Of a stretch of DNA of 64,000 nt, positions 19,436 to 27,179 are shown one piece after another. Position 1 is the first letter of the stretch, and each line of letters begins with the position of its first letter. The DNA comes from Syntrophothermus lipocalidus DSM 12680. GTDB lineage: Bacteria; Bacillota; Syntrophomonadia; Syntrophomonadales; Syntrophothermaceae. The position numbers were made by a program, and so were the translations under genes. Under the pieces are notes generated by a model. It saw nothing but the letters and a program-made list of their open reading frames with translations, made no database searches and was not told the DNA's origin. The stretch covers positions 1,922,001-1,986,000 of the forward strand of contig NC_014220.1 of NCBI RefSeq assembly GCF_000092405.1, in the 5' to 3' direction.

Positions 19436-19888
19436 TTACCTTTTTTTGTCGATGAACCATGCCGGATTGGTGCCCGGCGGCAAGCGGTAAGCCTGGTTGG
19501 CCTTGCGGCTGGTCCGCACCTCTCCCAGCTTCTCTTCCAGCCCTTTAAGCCTGGCCTGCATTATTTCCTGACAGGTCGTGTCCTTGGCCTGTATCTGGGC
19601 TATCAGACCCTTAATCTCGTCTACCAACGTCCGGTACTTTTCTCTTACCTCTCCAGTCTCCTCATAAGACCCCGGTCTCGCCCTTACGGCTTCGACCTCT
19701 TTGGTCAACTGGTCTACTTCCTGCATCAAGCCCTGGCGCAGCTCCAAAAGCCTCAGAAACTCGTCCAACCAGCTTTCATCCTCCGCCCCTCGGGCGAGCT
19801 GCAATTGCCGGTCAGCTATTTGTAACATCTCGCTGAAAATATCTTTTTCCCGCCTGAGCTTTTCCACCACTTCTTCCAAAACACTCAT
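19436..19888 (-). CDS. FliT/FlgN-like flagellar chaperone (tentative)
   Basis: 150-aa mostly helical, charged protein; ATG 19888 lies five bases after the fliS stop. The position after fliS is where fliT sits in Bacillus, and FliT-type proteins are small helical chaperones for FliD. Sequence conservation in this family is too low for certainty. Ends in a basic tail (WFIDKKR). Confidence 0.6.
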   Translation of the reverse strand: MSVLEEVVEKLRREKDIFSEMLQIADRQLQLARGAEDESWLDEFLRLLELRQGLMQEVDQLTKEVEAVRARPGSYEETGEVREKYRTLVDEIKGLIAQIQAKDTTCQEIMQARLKGLEEKLGEVRTSRKANQAYRLPPGTNPAWFIDKKR

Positions 19889-19893
19889 CACTT

Positions 19894-20319
19894 CTACCCT
19901 TCCATGCAAATGCCTTGGGACTTGCCGCCACTCACTGCCGCTGTTCGTCCCGCTTTTCTAACTGCCTCCCGCCAGGTGTCCCTGAGTTCGGTCATAAAAC
20001 CGTATACTTCTTCGACCAGCTCCACGCTCTTTTTCACGTTGGCCTGAACCAGCTGCCGGTACAGGTAGTCGTATAGGCTCCACAGGCTCTTCGATATCTG
20101 ATACTCCATGTTCAAGGTGCTCATCAGTTCCAAAACGATGTCCTGGGCCCGGGTCAGGTAATTGTGAGCCCCGGCCATATCGTTACCCTCTATGGCCCGC
20201 TTGGCTCCTTCCAGATTCTGAATCGCGGCGTCGTACAGCATGAGAAGAAGCGCTCCTGGGCTCGCCGTTTCGACCGTCGAGTTCCTGTATTGTTGATAAG
20301 CGTTAATGTTCACACTCAT
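19894..20319 (-). CDS. fliS: Flagellin export chaperone FliS
   Basis: 141 aa; begins with the typical NAYQQYRNSTVETASPGALLLMLYDAAIQNLEGA and is helical throughout. FliS binds the C-terminus of flagellin before export and, in Firmicutes, forms a three-way switch with flagellin and FliW/CsrA. Middle gene of flaG-fliS-fliT. Confidence 0.94.
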   Translation of the reverse strand: MSVNINAYQQYRNSTVETASPGALLLMLYDAAIQNLEGAKRAIEGNDMAGAHNYLTRAQDIVLELMSTLNMEYQISKSLWSLYDYLYRQLVQANVKKSVELVEEVYGFMTELRDTWREAVRKAGRTAAVSGGKSQGICMEG

Positions 20320-20335
20320 GTTACCCCTCCCTGCC

Positions 20336-20749
20336 TCACACCAATTCGTCTACCATTAGTCCTACCATCTTATGGAAGTTCTCGAGCATTTCCATTATAC
20401 TGGCAGAGAGCCTCAACATCTGTTCCGGGGGAATCTCCCTGATGACCTCCTGGGTTTCGGCATCCACCACTTTCACCTGAACCCTTCCGCTCTCTTTGTG
20501 TATACGAAACTGCAGGTTATAACCGGAAATTTCCATGGCCTTATTGGCAATGTCTACCGCCCGGTCCAGGCTCTCAGGTTCCCTCGTTGCCTTTTCTCCG
20601 TCCGCTTCTTTCGAAATTTTCAATCTGTTTTCATCCTCGGTCTTCTCCAAAACCCGCTTTTCCCTGATCATATCGACCGATACCGGACGGACCGGTTCGA
20701 TCTTTGCGGTGCTCACATCGCTCGCCGTCCCTGGCCCCTCGATCCGCAT
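20336..20749 (-). CDS. flaG: FlaG family flagellar protein
   Basis: 137 aa; variable N-terminus, then the conserved FlaG core NLQFRIHKESGRVQVKVVDA and VIREIPPEQMLRL. FlaG influences filament length in other bacteria. ATG 20749 follows GGGAGG. First gene of the operon; in B. subtilis its homologue yvyC directly follows hag, but here an accessory island lies between them. Confidence 0.9.
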   Translation of the reverse strand: MRIEGPGTASDVSTAKIEPVRPVSVDMIREKRVLEKTEDENRLKISKEADGEKATREPESLDRAVDIANKAMEISGYNLQFRIHKESGRVQVKVVDAETQEVIREIPPEQMLRLSASIMEMLENFHKMVGLMVDELV

Positions 20750-20997
20750 CCGTTTCGCCTCCCTGCTGTCTTCCTGCTTAGTCTCATATTAAACATATCG
20801 GAAACAACCAATGCTCACTTTAACCAATTCCATCGAAAGCAGCAAACGACACAACTCCCATTGTATTCTTCTTTATGCAAGCATCCAGCAGCAAGCAAAA
20901 TCTGGCCAGAAACTAACCGATCCACTAGCCGGTTTTCCAGACGGCGCTGATGATGGGGACGTGCCGAGTGCCGGCTTACCGTGTATGCGTGGCAGTA

Positions 20998-21100
20998 TTG
21001 ACAGTAATTTTCCTAATTCTTTCGATTTCTGTTCACAGAATCGTAAAACTTTCGGGATAGACTCTAGTTAGGAAGCGGCTCTCGGTTTGAGCCGGCTTCC
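20998..21100 (+). promoter_or_regulatory. Possible promoter and leader hairpin of the LTXXQ-like gene
   Basis: In the 378-bp divergent gap after flaG (20750-21127), TTGACA at 20998-21003 could be a -35 box, although a clear -10 is lacking. A strong bulged hairpin, GGAAGCGGCTC paired with GAGCCGGCTTCC (21071-21100), lies 15 bases before AAAGGAGGTG. No T-run follows, so it is more likely a leader structure than a terminator. Confidence 0.35.
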
Positions 21101-21127
21101 CAGACTGCCGATAAAGGAGGTGAAGAT

Positions 21128-21637
21128 TTGAAGAAAAAAGTCCTGTTTCTAGTCTTGAGTTTGGTACTGGTATTCGGCGTAACCTCGGTGGCGTCTGCTG
21201 CCGGCTTGGGCCTGGGATTCGGCGGGCTTCGCGGTCAGCTCAGTATCGACAACTGGACCCCTCTGTCGCAGAAGCTCAATCTGACCGAGGATCAGAGCCA
21301 AAAACTAAAAGAGCTCAACCAGAGCACCTATGAAGCCACCAAGGAGCTGCGCCAAAAACTGGCAGACGCCATGTTCGAGCTGAAGCAGATGGAGCTCGAC
21401 ACCAACCCGGACAAATCGGCAGTTGAAGCCAAGATGAAAGAAATCAACGAACTCCGTGCCCAGCTTCAAGAGCTGATGCAGAAACAACGCGACCAAATGA
21501 ACCAGATCTTAACCGATGAACAAAAGCAACTCATGAAGAACTGGCACGGCAAAGGCAAGGGACTCAGGCATGGTTTCGGTCAAGACACCGGTAATCAAAA
21601 CGGCCAGTCTAGTACCGAAAACAGCACCCAGTCCTAG
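21128..21637 (+). CDS. Secreted Spy/CpxP-like helical protein
   Basis: 169 aa with a signal peptide (VASAAG cleavage near residue 25) and a long helical region with two LTxxQ-type motifs (LTEDQSQKLKEL and LTDEQKQLMKNW) typical of Spy/CpxP-like extracytoplasmic chaperones or metal-sensing proteins. TTG 21128 follows AAAGGAGGTGAAGA. It is one of few plus-strand genes before 58 kb. Family assignment rests on motif and architecture only. Confidence 0.6.
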   Translation: MKKKVLFLVLSLVLVFGVTSVASAAGLGLGFGGLRGQLSIDNWTPLSQKLNLTEDQSQKLKELNQSTYEATKELRQKLADAMFELKQMELDTNPDKSAVEAKMKEINELRAQLQELMQKQRDQMNQILTDEQKQLMKNWHGKGKGLRHGFGQDTGNQNGQSSTENSTQS

Positions 21638-21641
21638 GTCG

Positions 21642-21709
21642 ATCAGGGGGACGGTTCCTGCGGTTTATTTCAAAAAATAAACCGCAGGAACCGTCCCCCT
21701 GATTTTTTC
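21642..21709. terminator. Perfect 29-bp stem hairpin of the GGGGACGGTTCC family
   Basis: Arms 21642-21670 and 21675-21703 are exactly complementary over 29 bp with a four-base loop, followed by TTTTTT on the plus strand. It would terminate the 21128 gene and, read in reverse, the 21718 gene's transcript. Related stems at 26126 and 27101. Confidence 0.85.
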
Positions 21710-21717
21710 AGATTTTT

Positions 21718-22773
21718 TCACGCTTTCAAATCAACCATGTCTACCTTTCCCACAAACCCGGCCTGGCCGTTTTCTTTGAAGTAAATCCCCCCGCTTCTCA
21801 AGAAAGCCAGGTCGGAATTCGCTGGCGAGCGGAAGGAGAAGGGAGTCGAAACCCGGCCCAAGAAAACGGCGCCTACGGAAAGCTCCGACAAGCTGAACAT
21901 TACCTCGCTGCCTCCGGCCGGTACCAGGACCCGCAGTTGGGAGTAGACGGAGTCACCTTCGTCGATCCATCCGTTTCCGTCGCTGTCATACGCCGCTAGT
22001 TCGGCCCAGCCGTCGCCGATAGAGGGACCGAACATCTCCCGCCCATCGTTTATAACCCCATCGCCGTTTCGGTCCAACACCAAAAATCCAGCCCCCGGAG
22101 CAAGAGTTGCCAGTTTTTCTTTCACCCCGTCACCGTTCAGGTCAAACTCCCAGGGCTCGGTGGTAAACGAGATGCCGTTATCGCCGAAGCTTATCACCAA
22201 AGGATCTACCGCCGCGTCCCCCAAACGCAGGCTCAGCCTCTCCTCAGCCGCGAACGAACGGCTCATGTCCAGTTGGAAATCGAAGTTAAGCACCCGCCCG
22301 TCCGCGGTCTTGACCACGCCCTGCCCGGAGAAGGACAGCCTCTCCTCTTCACTGTAAGAAAAGCGGTATTCGTAGGCGAGACCCCACCCCCGCCTGACCT
22401 GCCCGCTGCCGGCAGGAACGGTCACCGCCGGTTCTCCTGCCTCGGTTTCACCGTTCAACTTCCGCAGCTTCAGTTTGTTAACCTCCACCTTGCGTCCGGT
22501 AAACATCTCCACCAGCAGAGCCACTACTCTAACTTTTTCTTCTAGCTCAGATGGTAACTCCACATCGTCCGCACTCTCGGTATCGTTCGCGGCTTTGGCC
22601 TTTTGCAGGGCTGTTGTCGAAAGCTCCACCCTGTCAGCCTGGAGCCACTCACCCGCAGGCCCGCCGCCCCTGCCCGCGCCACCATCCCAGACTTCCAACC
22701 GTTCCTCTATCACCTGCGTCTTCTTTTCCTGCCAGGAACTCGTAAGGCTTACCTGATAACCTTCCACGCGCAT
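21718..22773 (-). CDS. EF-hand-like calcium-binding protein, function unknown
   Basis: 351 aa. Three acidic loops in the C-terminal half (DLNGDGVKE, DRNGDGVINDG, DSDGNGWIDEGD) look like EF-hand/dockerin-type calcium sites spaced about 25 residues apart. The N-terminal half is acidic without a recognised domain; no signal peptide. ATG 22773 (RVEGYQVSLTSSW) is preferred to 22824. Similar proteins occur near flagellar or surface loci in other Firmicutes as I recall, but no function is established. Confidence 0.6.
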   Translation of the reverse strand: MRVEGYQVSLTSSWQEKKTQVIEERLEVWDGGAGRGGGPAGEWLQADRVELSTTALQKAKAANDTESADDVELPSELEEKVRVVALLVEMFTGRKVEVNKLKLRKLNGETEAGEPAVTVPAGSGQVRRGWGLAYEYRFSYSEEERLSFSGQGVVKTADGRVLNFDFQLDMSRSFAAEERLSLRLGDAAVDPLVISFGDNGISFTTEPWEFDLNGDGVKEKLATLAPGAGFLVLDRNGDGVINDGREMFGPSIGDGWAELAAYDSDGNGWIDEGDSVYSQLRVLVPAGGSEVMFSLSELSVGAVFLGRVSTPFSFRSPANSDLAFLRSGGIYFKENGQAGFVGKVDMVDLKA

Positions 22774-22897
22774 CCTTGCGCCCCCTTCCCCAAATCCGTT
22801 TGGCCTCATTAAGGTTATCGTCAAAACCCCTACCCGTCTTTAGCCAAGCAGGAAGCGGCTTTTTCGCTGAACATGTTGACAGAATGCCATCTGTAGT

Positions 22898-23338
22898 TCA
22901 TCCCGGTCTCACTTCCGGGACTACCTCAAACCCCGAACTGAGAAAAGCGTCCCAAAGCCTGGCATCGAAGCACACTGCTCGGACCGGGCTTTTGGCCATT
23001 CCCTTTAAAGTCATCGCGGAAGCCAGGTGAATCGAATCAAACCCCCGCAGCCGGTAACGCTCTGCCAACTCTCCTGCTAGCCACACCAGAGAATCAGAAA
23101 CCGCCAGGGTCAGGTACCGCGGCCAATCGGACTGCAGGGACGCAACCACCTGAAGGTAGCCTTCCTCTCCCAGAACCCCCTCGCGGAAAGCCCTGGCAAA
23201 AGCTGCCCGCGCCTCGGCATAAGCTACTTTGCTGGTAGCAACTAAAGACGCACTGTCTACAAATGTCCGCACCGTTTCGGACCCTGCTTCTCGAACATAA
23301 AGCTTTACCAGCGCGCTCGTGTCCAGGTACAGAATCAC
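22898..23338 (-). CDS. vapC: PIN-domain toxin VapC
   Basis: 146-aa ribonuclease of the VapC type: YLDTSALVKLY carries the first metal-binding Asp, further acidic residues lie at YAEARAAF, and GFDSIHLASAM supplies the distal Asp. GTG 23338 overlaps the antitoxin stop by four bases (GTGA). VapC toxins cleave tRNA or rRNA; the target is unknown. Confidence 0.88.
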   Translation of the reverse strand: MILYLDTSALVKLYVREAGSETVRTFVDSASLVATSKVAYAEARAAFARAFREGVLGEEGYLQVVASLQSDWPRYLTLAVSDSLVWLAGELAERYRLRGFDSIHLASAMTLKGMAKSPVRAVCFDARLWDAFLSSGFEVVPEVRPG

Positions 23339-23601
23339 CGCCGGTCCTCCGACACCAGTGCTTCGATGGAAGCAGGTCCGCTTATCTCTGGCCCGTTGGG
23401 AATCCCCGCCGGTTTCCCTCCGTCCCAAGAAGCCAATCCCCGTTCAACCATATCCAGCACTTCTTCCTTCACACTCTCTTCAACGGGGACAATCTTGGCT
23501 ACCGGAACGTTCCTTTCGGTGATGTAGATGATTTCCCCCTGCTTTACCCGCCGAAGGTATTCACTCAAACGATTTTTCACCTCGCGAACGCCCGCCTTCA
23601 T
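23335..23601 (-). CDS. Phd/YefM-type antitoxin (VapB)
   Basis: 88 aa. N-terminal Phd/YefM fold (VREVKNRLSEYLRRVKQGEIIYITERNVPVAKIVP) for DNA binding and a disordered C-terminus that would wrap the PIN toxin encoded just downstream. First gene of the TA operon; AGGAGGTGG precedes ATG 23601. Confidence 0.88.
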   Translation of the reverse strand: MKAGVREVKNRLSEYLRRVKQGEIIYITERNVPVAKIVPVEESVKEEVLDMVERGLASWDGGKPAGIPNGPEISGPASIEALVSEDRR

Positions 23602-23623
23602 TCGACCACCTCCTGGTAGCTAC

Positions 23624-23653
23624 ATGATAACAGATTTGAGGCTACGTTGTAAA
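23624..23653 (-). promoter_or_regulatory. Promoter of the vapBC pair
   Basis: Minus-strand TTTACA, 18 bases, TATCAT, ending 22 bases before the antitoxin ATG. A palindrome GTAGCTAC (23616-23623) right after the -10 box is a candidate operator for the antitoxin. Confidence 0.55.
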
Positions 23654-23683
23654 TTGCGGGGGAAAAGAGGAATCGCCTGCGGT

Positions 23684-24202
23684 CTACGCTTCTTCCAGCA
23701 GCAAACGGTCCATCTGCTGAAAAAACTTCGCCAAGTCTTTCTTGGCCGCGGACGATATTGCAGGCAACTTGGTGAGCAGTGCCCTTAACTTTTCCGGGTC
23801 TAGGTTAAAACCGTACATGTTGCGGAAAACATGCCTGAATCCTCGAAGCTCGTCAAGTTTACCCTTTGTCTGCTTGCTTATCACCGCTACTCGAACCCCC
23901 GGGATGGCCAAAGCCATCTCGTCCAACAATTCCTTGTGCCACTGTGACCCGTCAGGTACACGCTCGCCGAAGCTGCGGGCAACATGCACAAAAACCCGCT
24001 CCAGGTAGCAATAATAATCGTGGAGATACGAACCTAACACCCGACATGAAATCTCGTCATCCAGCAGCAGTCCACTGATGTTATCGGTAGCTATCCTCGG
24101 AAACACCCGCAACTTCTTAAGCGATGTCTCCAGACGCCGGATGTTCTCTAACTCTTCTTCCACTCTGGCCTTCAAAGCCAAGTATTCGACCGGCGTGATC
24201 AC
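23684..24202 (-). CDS. HepT-like HEPN toxin
   Basis: 172-aa helical protein. RGFRHVFRNMYGFNLDPEKL carries Arg/His residues in the arrangement of HepT-like ribonucleases. It follows a nucleotidyltransferase gene with a four-base overlap (GTGA), the standard MNT-HEPN toxin-antitoxin layout, where the antitoxin AMPylates the HEPN protein. Assignment by motif and pairing. Confidence 0.72.
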   Translation of the reverse strand: MITPVEYLALKARVEEELENIRRLETSLKKLRVFPRIATDNISGLLLDDEISCRVLGSYLHDYYCYLERVFVHVARSFGERVPDGSQWHKELLDEMALAIPGVRVAVISKQTKGKLDELRGFRHVFRNMYGFNLDPEKLRALLTKLPAISSAAKKDLAKFFQQMDRLLLEEA

Positions 24203-24594
24203 AGCCGCACCCCCTTTTCTTTAACCTTTGCCTTCAGACTCTCCGTACAGTCTTCTGCACAGGCCACGCTAACCAGAAAGGGACTGGCTGCGGCTTCGGC
24301 ATCAATGTAAGCCTGCCAATATTCTCCCGCAAGCCCTACCACGAAGAGATCGATGTCGGAATGCTCGTCGAACCCGCCCCAGGCTAAAGAACCGTAAAGG
24401 TATACCTCTCCTGCCCCGTATCGCTCCTTCAGCATAGTTGCTACATCCACAGCCCTCTGCCAAGCGAGCCGGTACAAGCGCTCTTTCTTTCGTTCCTCCA
24501 GTCCCAGCAAGCGCCGCCGCAAGACCCTGTAGTCGCTGATATCAGCTCTCCCTTTTCCTTCAGCCATTCCTGATTCCGCCTTTTTAATACGCAT
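24199..24594 (-). CDS. MNT-type nucleotidyltransferase antitoxin
   Basis: About 131 aa. The signature GSLAWGGFDEHSDIDLFVVG (GSx9-11DxD) marks a minimal nucleotidyltransferase. Partner of the overlapping HEPN gene. ATG 24594 and GTG 24606 are both possible starts. Confidence 0.78.
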   Translation of the reverse strand: MRIKKAESGMAEGKGRADISDYRVLRRRLLGLEERKKERLYRLAWQRAVDVATMLKERYGAGEVYLYGSLAWGGFDEHSDIDLFVVGLAGEYWQAYIDAEAAASPFLVSVACAEDCTESLKAKVKEKGVRL

Positions 24595-24624
24595 ATCCGC
24601 CTGCACCTTACATCCGGTGTTAAG

Positions 24625-24825
24625 TCACCGCCAAGTAAAATCCCCCGCTTTGCACGCGGTAACGTACTCGCCCCTGGTGTATACCTCCACGGCCATGCCG
24701 CCTACTATGACAGGAGTCACCCCGAACCGCTCTTGGGATATGCCGGTAAACACTTCGGCCACTCCCAGCATGCGCTCAAACTTGGACTTATTTCGAAGCT
24801 TTTTCAGCTTATTCATCCAATTCAT
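24625..24825 (-). pseudogene. Truncated nucleotidyltransferase fragment
   Basis: 66 residues ending abruptly. PVIVGGMAVEVYTRGEYVT matches the N-terminal core of larger nucleotidyltransferases (GG-A-x-Y-x6-T-x-DID), but the DxD and everything after are missing and replaced by ACKAGDFTWR. A similar tail (VTTYRTGDFNLW) can be read in the gene-free DNA at about 25098-25140, suggesting two decayed pieces of related sequence. Confidence 0.55.
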
Positions 24826-25048
24826 AATACCACTCCGTGGGTGATAAGTAGGCTATTTTCCCCTCTTTCTCAGCCCGTTCCCACTTCTTCTTAGCAATTA
24901 TGGTCAGTATCCTCCTTTCTTCTTCGTCACGCGGCTTGCGGCGGTAGGGTTTCTCCCGACACTCGCGCCTTCTTAATATCTCTCTATCAACTTCACGTCT
25001 GCCCAAAGCAATCGTGCGCTCGAGATCCTCAAAAAAAATTTCAGCCAT
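24809..25048 (-). CDS. Small charged protein upstream of the NTase fragment
   Basis: 79 aa, very rich in Arg, Lys and Glu, no recognised domain. GAGAGGTGATG precedes ATG 25048. It overlaps the start of the truncated nucleotidyltransferase by 17 bases, so it was probably the first gene of a two-gene unit now decayed. Confidence 0.45.
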   Translation of the reverse strand: MAEIFFEDLERTIALGRREVDREILRRRECREKPYRRKPRDEEERRILTIIAKKKWERAEKEGKIAYLSPTEWYYELDE

Positions 25049-25427
25049 CGTATCATCACCTCTCAACCGGCCTCTCTTCTGAAGACATTAGCCCGATCCA
25101 CAAATTAAAATCCCCGGTTCTGTACGTAGTAACAACCTCTTTCACCCGCGAAACCTTCTCCCCGTATGTCCCGTATGTTAATTATATCCATTCATCCTGC
25201 CCCAAAACAATCATTGCCTAACGATAACGCGGTGCTTGCCGGTGGTATTGCCATTGCTAGAATTTGTATGTATACTGATTGTATCGTTATCGCGAACGCC
25301 AATCATATCTTCGCCTCTTTCGATGGCTCTTTCTCGCCGCTAAAACACGTCCAGGCGTTCCACAGATGCTTTGCATTGCATGTTCTGTAATGCAGATCCA
25401 ACATTATTCTCAAGGGGGTTAGCTACC

Positions 25428-25829
25428 ATGAAGCGGCTGCATCAACTTAGGACAAGACTGGAACGGGCGCAAAAGGCACTGGCCACCCTGGAAGAACTCC
25501 TCGAGCTGCCTGCCCCGTCGGCCGTCGAAAGGGACGCAGCTATCCAGCGCTTTGAATACACATTTGAGACGTTTTGGAAGGCCGCTCGACGGTATCTCTT
25601 GGAAATCGAGGGGCTAGAAGCCGGATCACCCAAACAAGTAATGCGAGGACTCAACCAATCCGGCATCGCAGATGATACGGAAACCATTCAAGCCATGGAC
25701 ATGGTTGACGATCGGAACCTAACCGTACACACTTACGACGAGTCGACAGCTAACGAGGTGTTCCAGCGCATCCGACTTTATGCTCCACTTATGAGAACGA
25801 TACTCGCGCGGATGGAGGAGCGGGCGTGA
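25428..25829 (+). CDS. HEPN protein of the HI0074 type
   Basis: 133 aa, helical, with the HEPN motif RNLTVH (RNxxxH) in DDRNLTVHTYDE and the typical FEYTFETFWKAARRYL segment. Known as nucleotidyltransferase substrate-binding or HEPN toxin subunit; the next gene (GTGA overlap) is its MNT partner. ATG 25428 has AAGGGGG upstream. Gap 25067-25427 otherwise shows only the decayed fragment noted above. Confidence 0.85.
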   Translation: MKRLHQLRTRLERAQKALATLEELLELPAPSAVERDAAIQRFEYTFETFWKAARRYLLEIEGLEAGSPKQVMRGLNQSGIADDTETIQAMDMVDDRNLTVHTYDESTANEVFQRIRLYAPLMRTILARMEERA

Positions 25830-26119
25830 GCATAAGCATTGAATTCATAAGACAAGAAATCCAGGAAGCTGCTAAGAAGACCGGTCTAAAAAACTGCCGG
25901 CTGGTTATCTTCGGGTCGCGCGCGTCCGGAACTGAAACGGTAGGTTCGGACCTGGATCTGGGCGTTTGGTTCTATGCACCCCCAACCCCTCGCGAGCTCT
26001 CCCTGTTCAAGGAGGCCCTGGAAGACTCGCGCATCCCCTGCCGCGTCGACCTGGTCATCTTAAACGATGCCGCTCCCGAGTTCGTTAAAACCGTCCTCGA
26101 GGAAGCCATCCCCGTCTAG
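25826..26119 (+). CDS. MNT-type nucleotidyltransferase, partner of the HEPN gene
   Basis: 97 aa, minimal nucleotidyltransferase with GSRASGTETVGSDLDLGVWF and a distal Asp in RVDLVIL. Overlaps the HEPN stop by four bases. Second complete HEPN/MNT pair in 3 kb, with gene order opposite to the first. Confidence 0.86.
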   Translation: MSISIEFIRQEIQEAAKKTGLKNCRLVIFGSRASGTETVGSDLDLGVWFYAPPTPRELSLFKEALEDSRIPCRVDLVILNDAAPEFVKTVLEEAIPV

Positions 26120-26120
26120 G

Positions 26121-26181
26121 CACAAGGGGACGGTTCCTGTGTGCTCGCTAACATTTAGCACACAGGAACCGTCCCCCTGTC
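26121..26181. repeat. GGGGACGGTTCC hairpin element
   Basis: 20-bp perfect arms (26126-26145 and 26157-26176) around the 11-base loop CGCTAACATTT. The same loop occurs in the copy at 27101. It lies directly after the MNT stop and may act as a terminator despite lacking a long T-run. Confidence 0.8.
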
Positions 26182-26213
26182 CTGCGAACTTCCGGACGTT
26201 GAGCCTGTGTATA

Positions 26214-26243
26214 TTGCACCTGTCTGGCAGGCTGGGCTACAAT
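26214..26243 (+). promoter_or_regulatory. Promoter for the NTase/partner pair
   Basis: TTGCAC, 18 bases, TACAAT, 45 bases before the TTG start at 26289. Confidence 0.5.
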
Positions 26244-26288
26244 TAACTCAGGCTCGAGCTGCGAGCTTGGGAAAGAGAGGAGTTTGGT

Positions 26289-26858
26289 TTGACCTATCCT
26301 ACCGAGATTGAAGTTCTTAGAACGGTGACGGAGCGATTGGAACAAGGCGAAATACCGTATATGCTCTCGGGCTCTATGGCCTTAAGCTTCTACGGTCGTC
26401 CCCGGATGACAAGAGACATAGACATAGTAGTGGAACTACGCAGTGATGATGTTGATCTTCTCGTTGGCCTATTCGAGAAAGACTTTTACATAGATGCGGA
26501 TATGGTGCGAGAAGCTATCGCCTGCCGAGGTTTGTTCAACACAATACATTACGATGCCGTCGTAAAGGTTGACTTTATCGTGCGGAAAGATACCCCGTAC
26601 CGGGCAACCGAATTCGCAAGGAGAAAACGTGTCAAAATTGGCACTTTCGACGTATGGATAGTTACACCCGAAGACTTGGTATTATCGAAACTCGAATGGG
26701 CTAGAGCTTCTCGTTCAGAAATTCAGATACGAGATATAAAGGATTTGTTGGACTCGCTCCACGGGCAGATAGACATGGACTACCTAAGATACTGGGCCAA
26801 GGAACTGGCGGTTGACGCATTCTTGGAGGAGATACTCCGTGAACGATACTCACCCTGA
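26289..26858 (+). CDS. Nucleotidyltransferase-fold protein (DUF6036/AbiEii-like)
   Basis: 189 aa; MLSGSMALSFYGRPRMTRDIDIVVEL has the GS...DxD core, followed by conserved IVTPEDLVLSKLEWA. Such proteins act as nucleotidyltransferase toxins or antitoxins in AbiE-like systems. TTG 26289 follows GAGAGGAG. The downstream gene overlaps by 20 bases and is probably its partner. Confidence 0.7.
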   Translation: MTYPTEIEVLRTVTERLEQGEIPYMLSGSMALSFYGRPRMTRDIDIVVELRSDDVDLLVGLFEKDFYIDADMVREAIACRGLFNTIHYDAVVKVDFIVRKDTPYRATEFARRKRVKIGTFDVWIVTPEDLVLSKLEWARASRSEIQIRDIKDLLDSLHGQIDMDYLRYWAKELAVDAFLEEILRERYSP

Positions 26859-27132
26859 GATCGAAAATCTCATAGATACCTTTATGAAAGCAAAGTCCGG
26901 CGAACAGAAACTGCTGATGGCGGCTTCCATGTTCGACGCCTCGAGAATGATGGCGATGAACTCAATTCTGGCTCGTCATCCCGATATCACACCGGGCAAA
27001 CTGCGAGCAGAACTCCTTAAACGAACCTACAGCGGGGATATCGCCCCTTTTCTACTGGCAAAGATAGCCTCCCAGTTAGAGATGAGGGACAACCCTGGAG
27101 ACACAAGGGGACGGTTCCGGTGTGCTCGCTAA
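26839..27132 (+). CDS. Small helical partner of the NTase; tail made of a repeat
   Basis: 97 aa from GTG 26839 (GGAGGAG upstream). LLMAASMFDASRMMAMNSIL is a conserved helical segment I associate with small genes next to nucleotidyltransferases. The last eleven residues (GDTRGRFRCAR) and the stop are encoded by an inserted GGGGACGGTTCC hairpin, so the natural C-terminus has been replaced. Confidence 0.55.
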   Translation: MNDTHPEIENLIDTFMKAKSGEQKLLMAASMFDASRMMAMNSILARHPDITPGKLRAELLKRTYSGDIAPFLLAKIASQLEMRDNPGDTRGRFRCAR

Positions 27133-27163
27133 CATTTAGCACAGCGGAACCGTCCCCTTGTGT
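27101..27163. repeat. GGGGACGGTTCC hairpin overlapping a gene end
   Basis: 26-bp arms (27101-27126 and 27138-27163) with one mismatch and loop CGCTAACATTT. It supplies the stop codon of the plus-strand gene and lies 17 bases from the fliB stop on the other strand, so it can serve as a bidirectional terminator. Confidence 0.85.
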
Positions 27164-27179
27164 CAGTTGTGCCACAGGC

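Noticed and set aside
25166-25390. Open frame of 74 codons before the HEPN gene
   Set aside because: No ribosome site, no domain, atypical composition; overlaps the likely leader of the HEPN/MNT pair.
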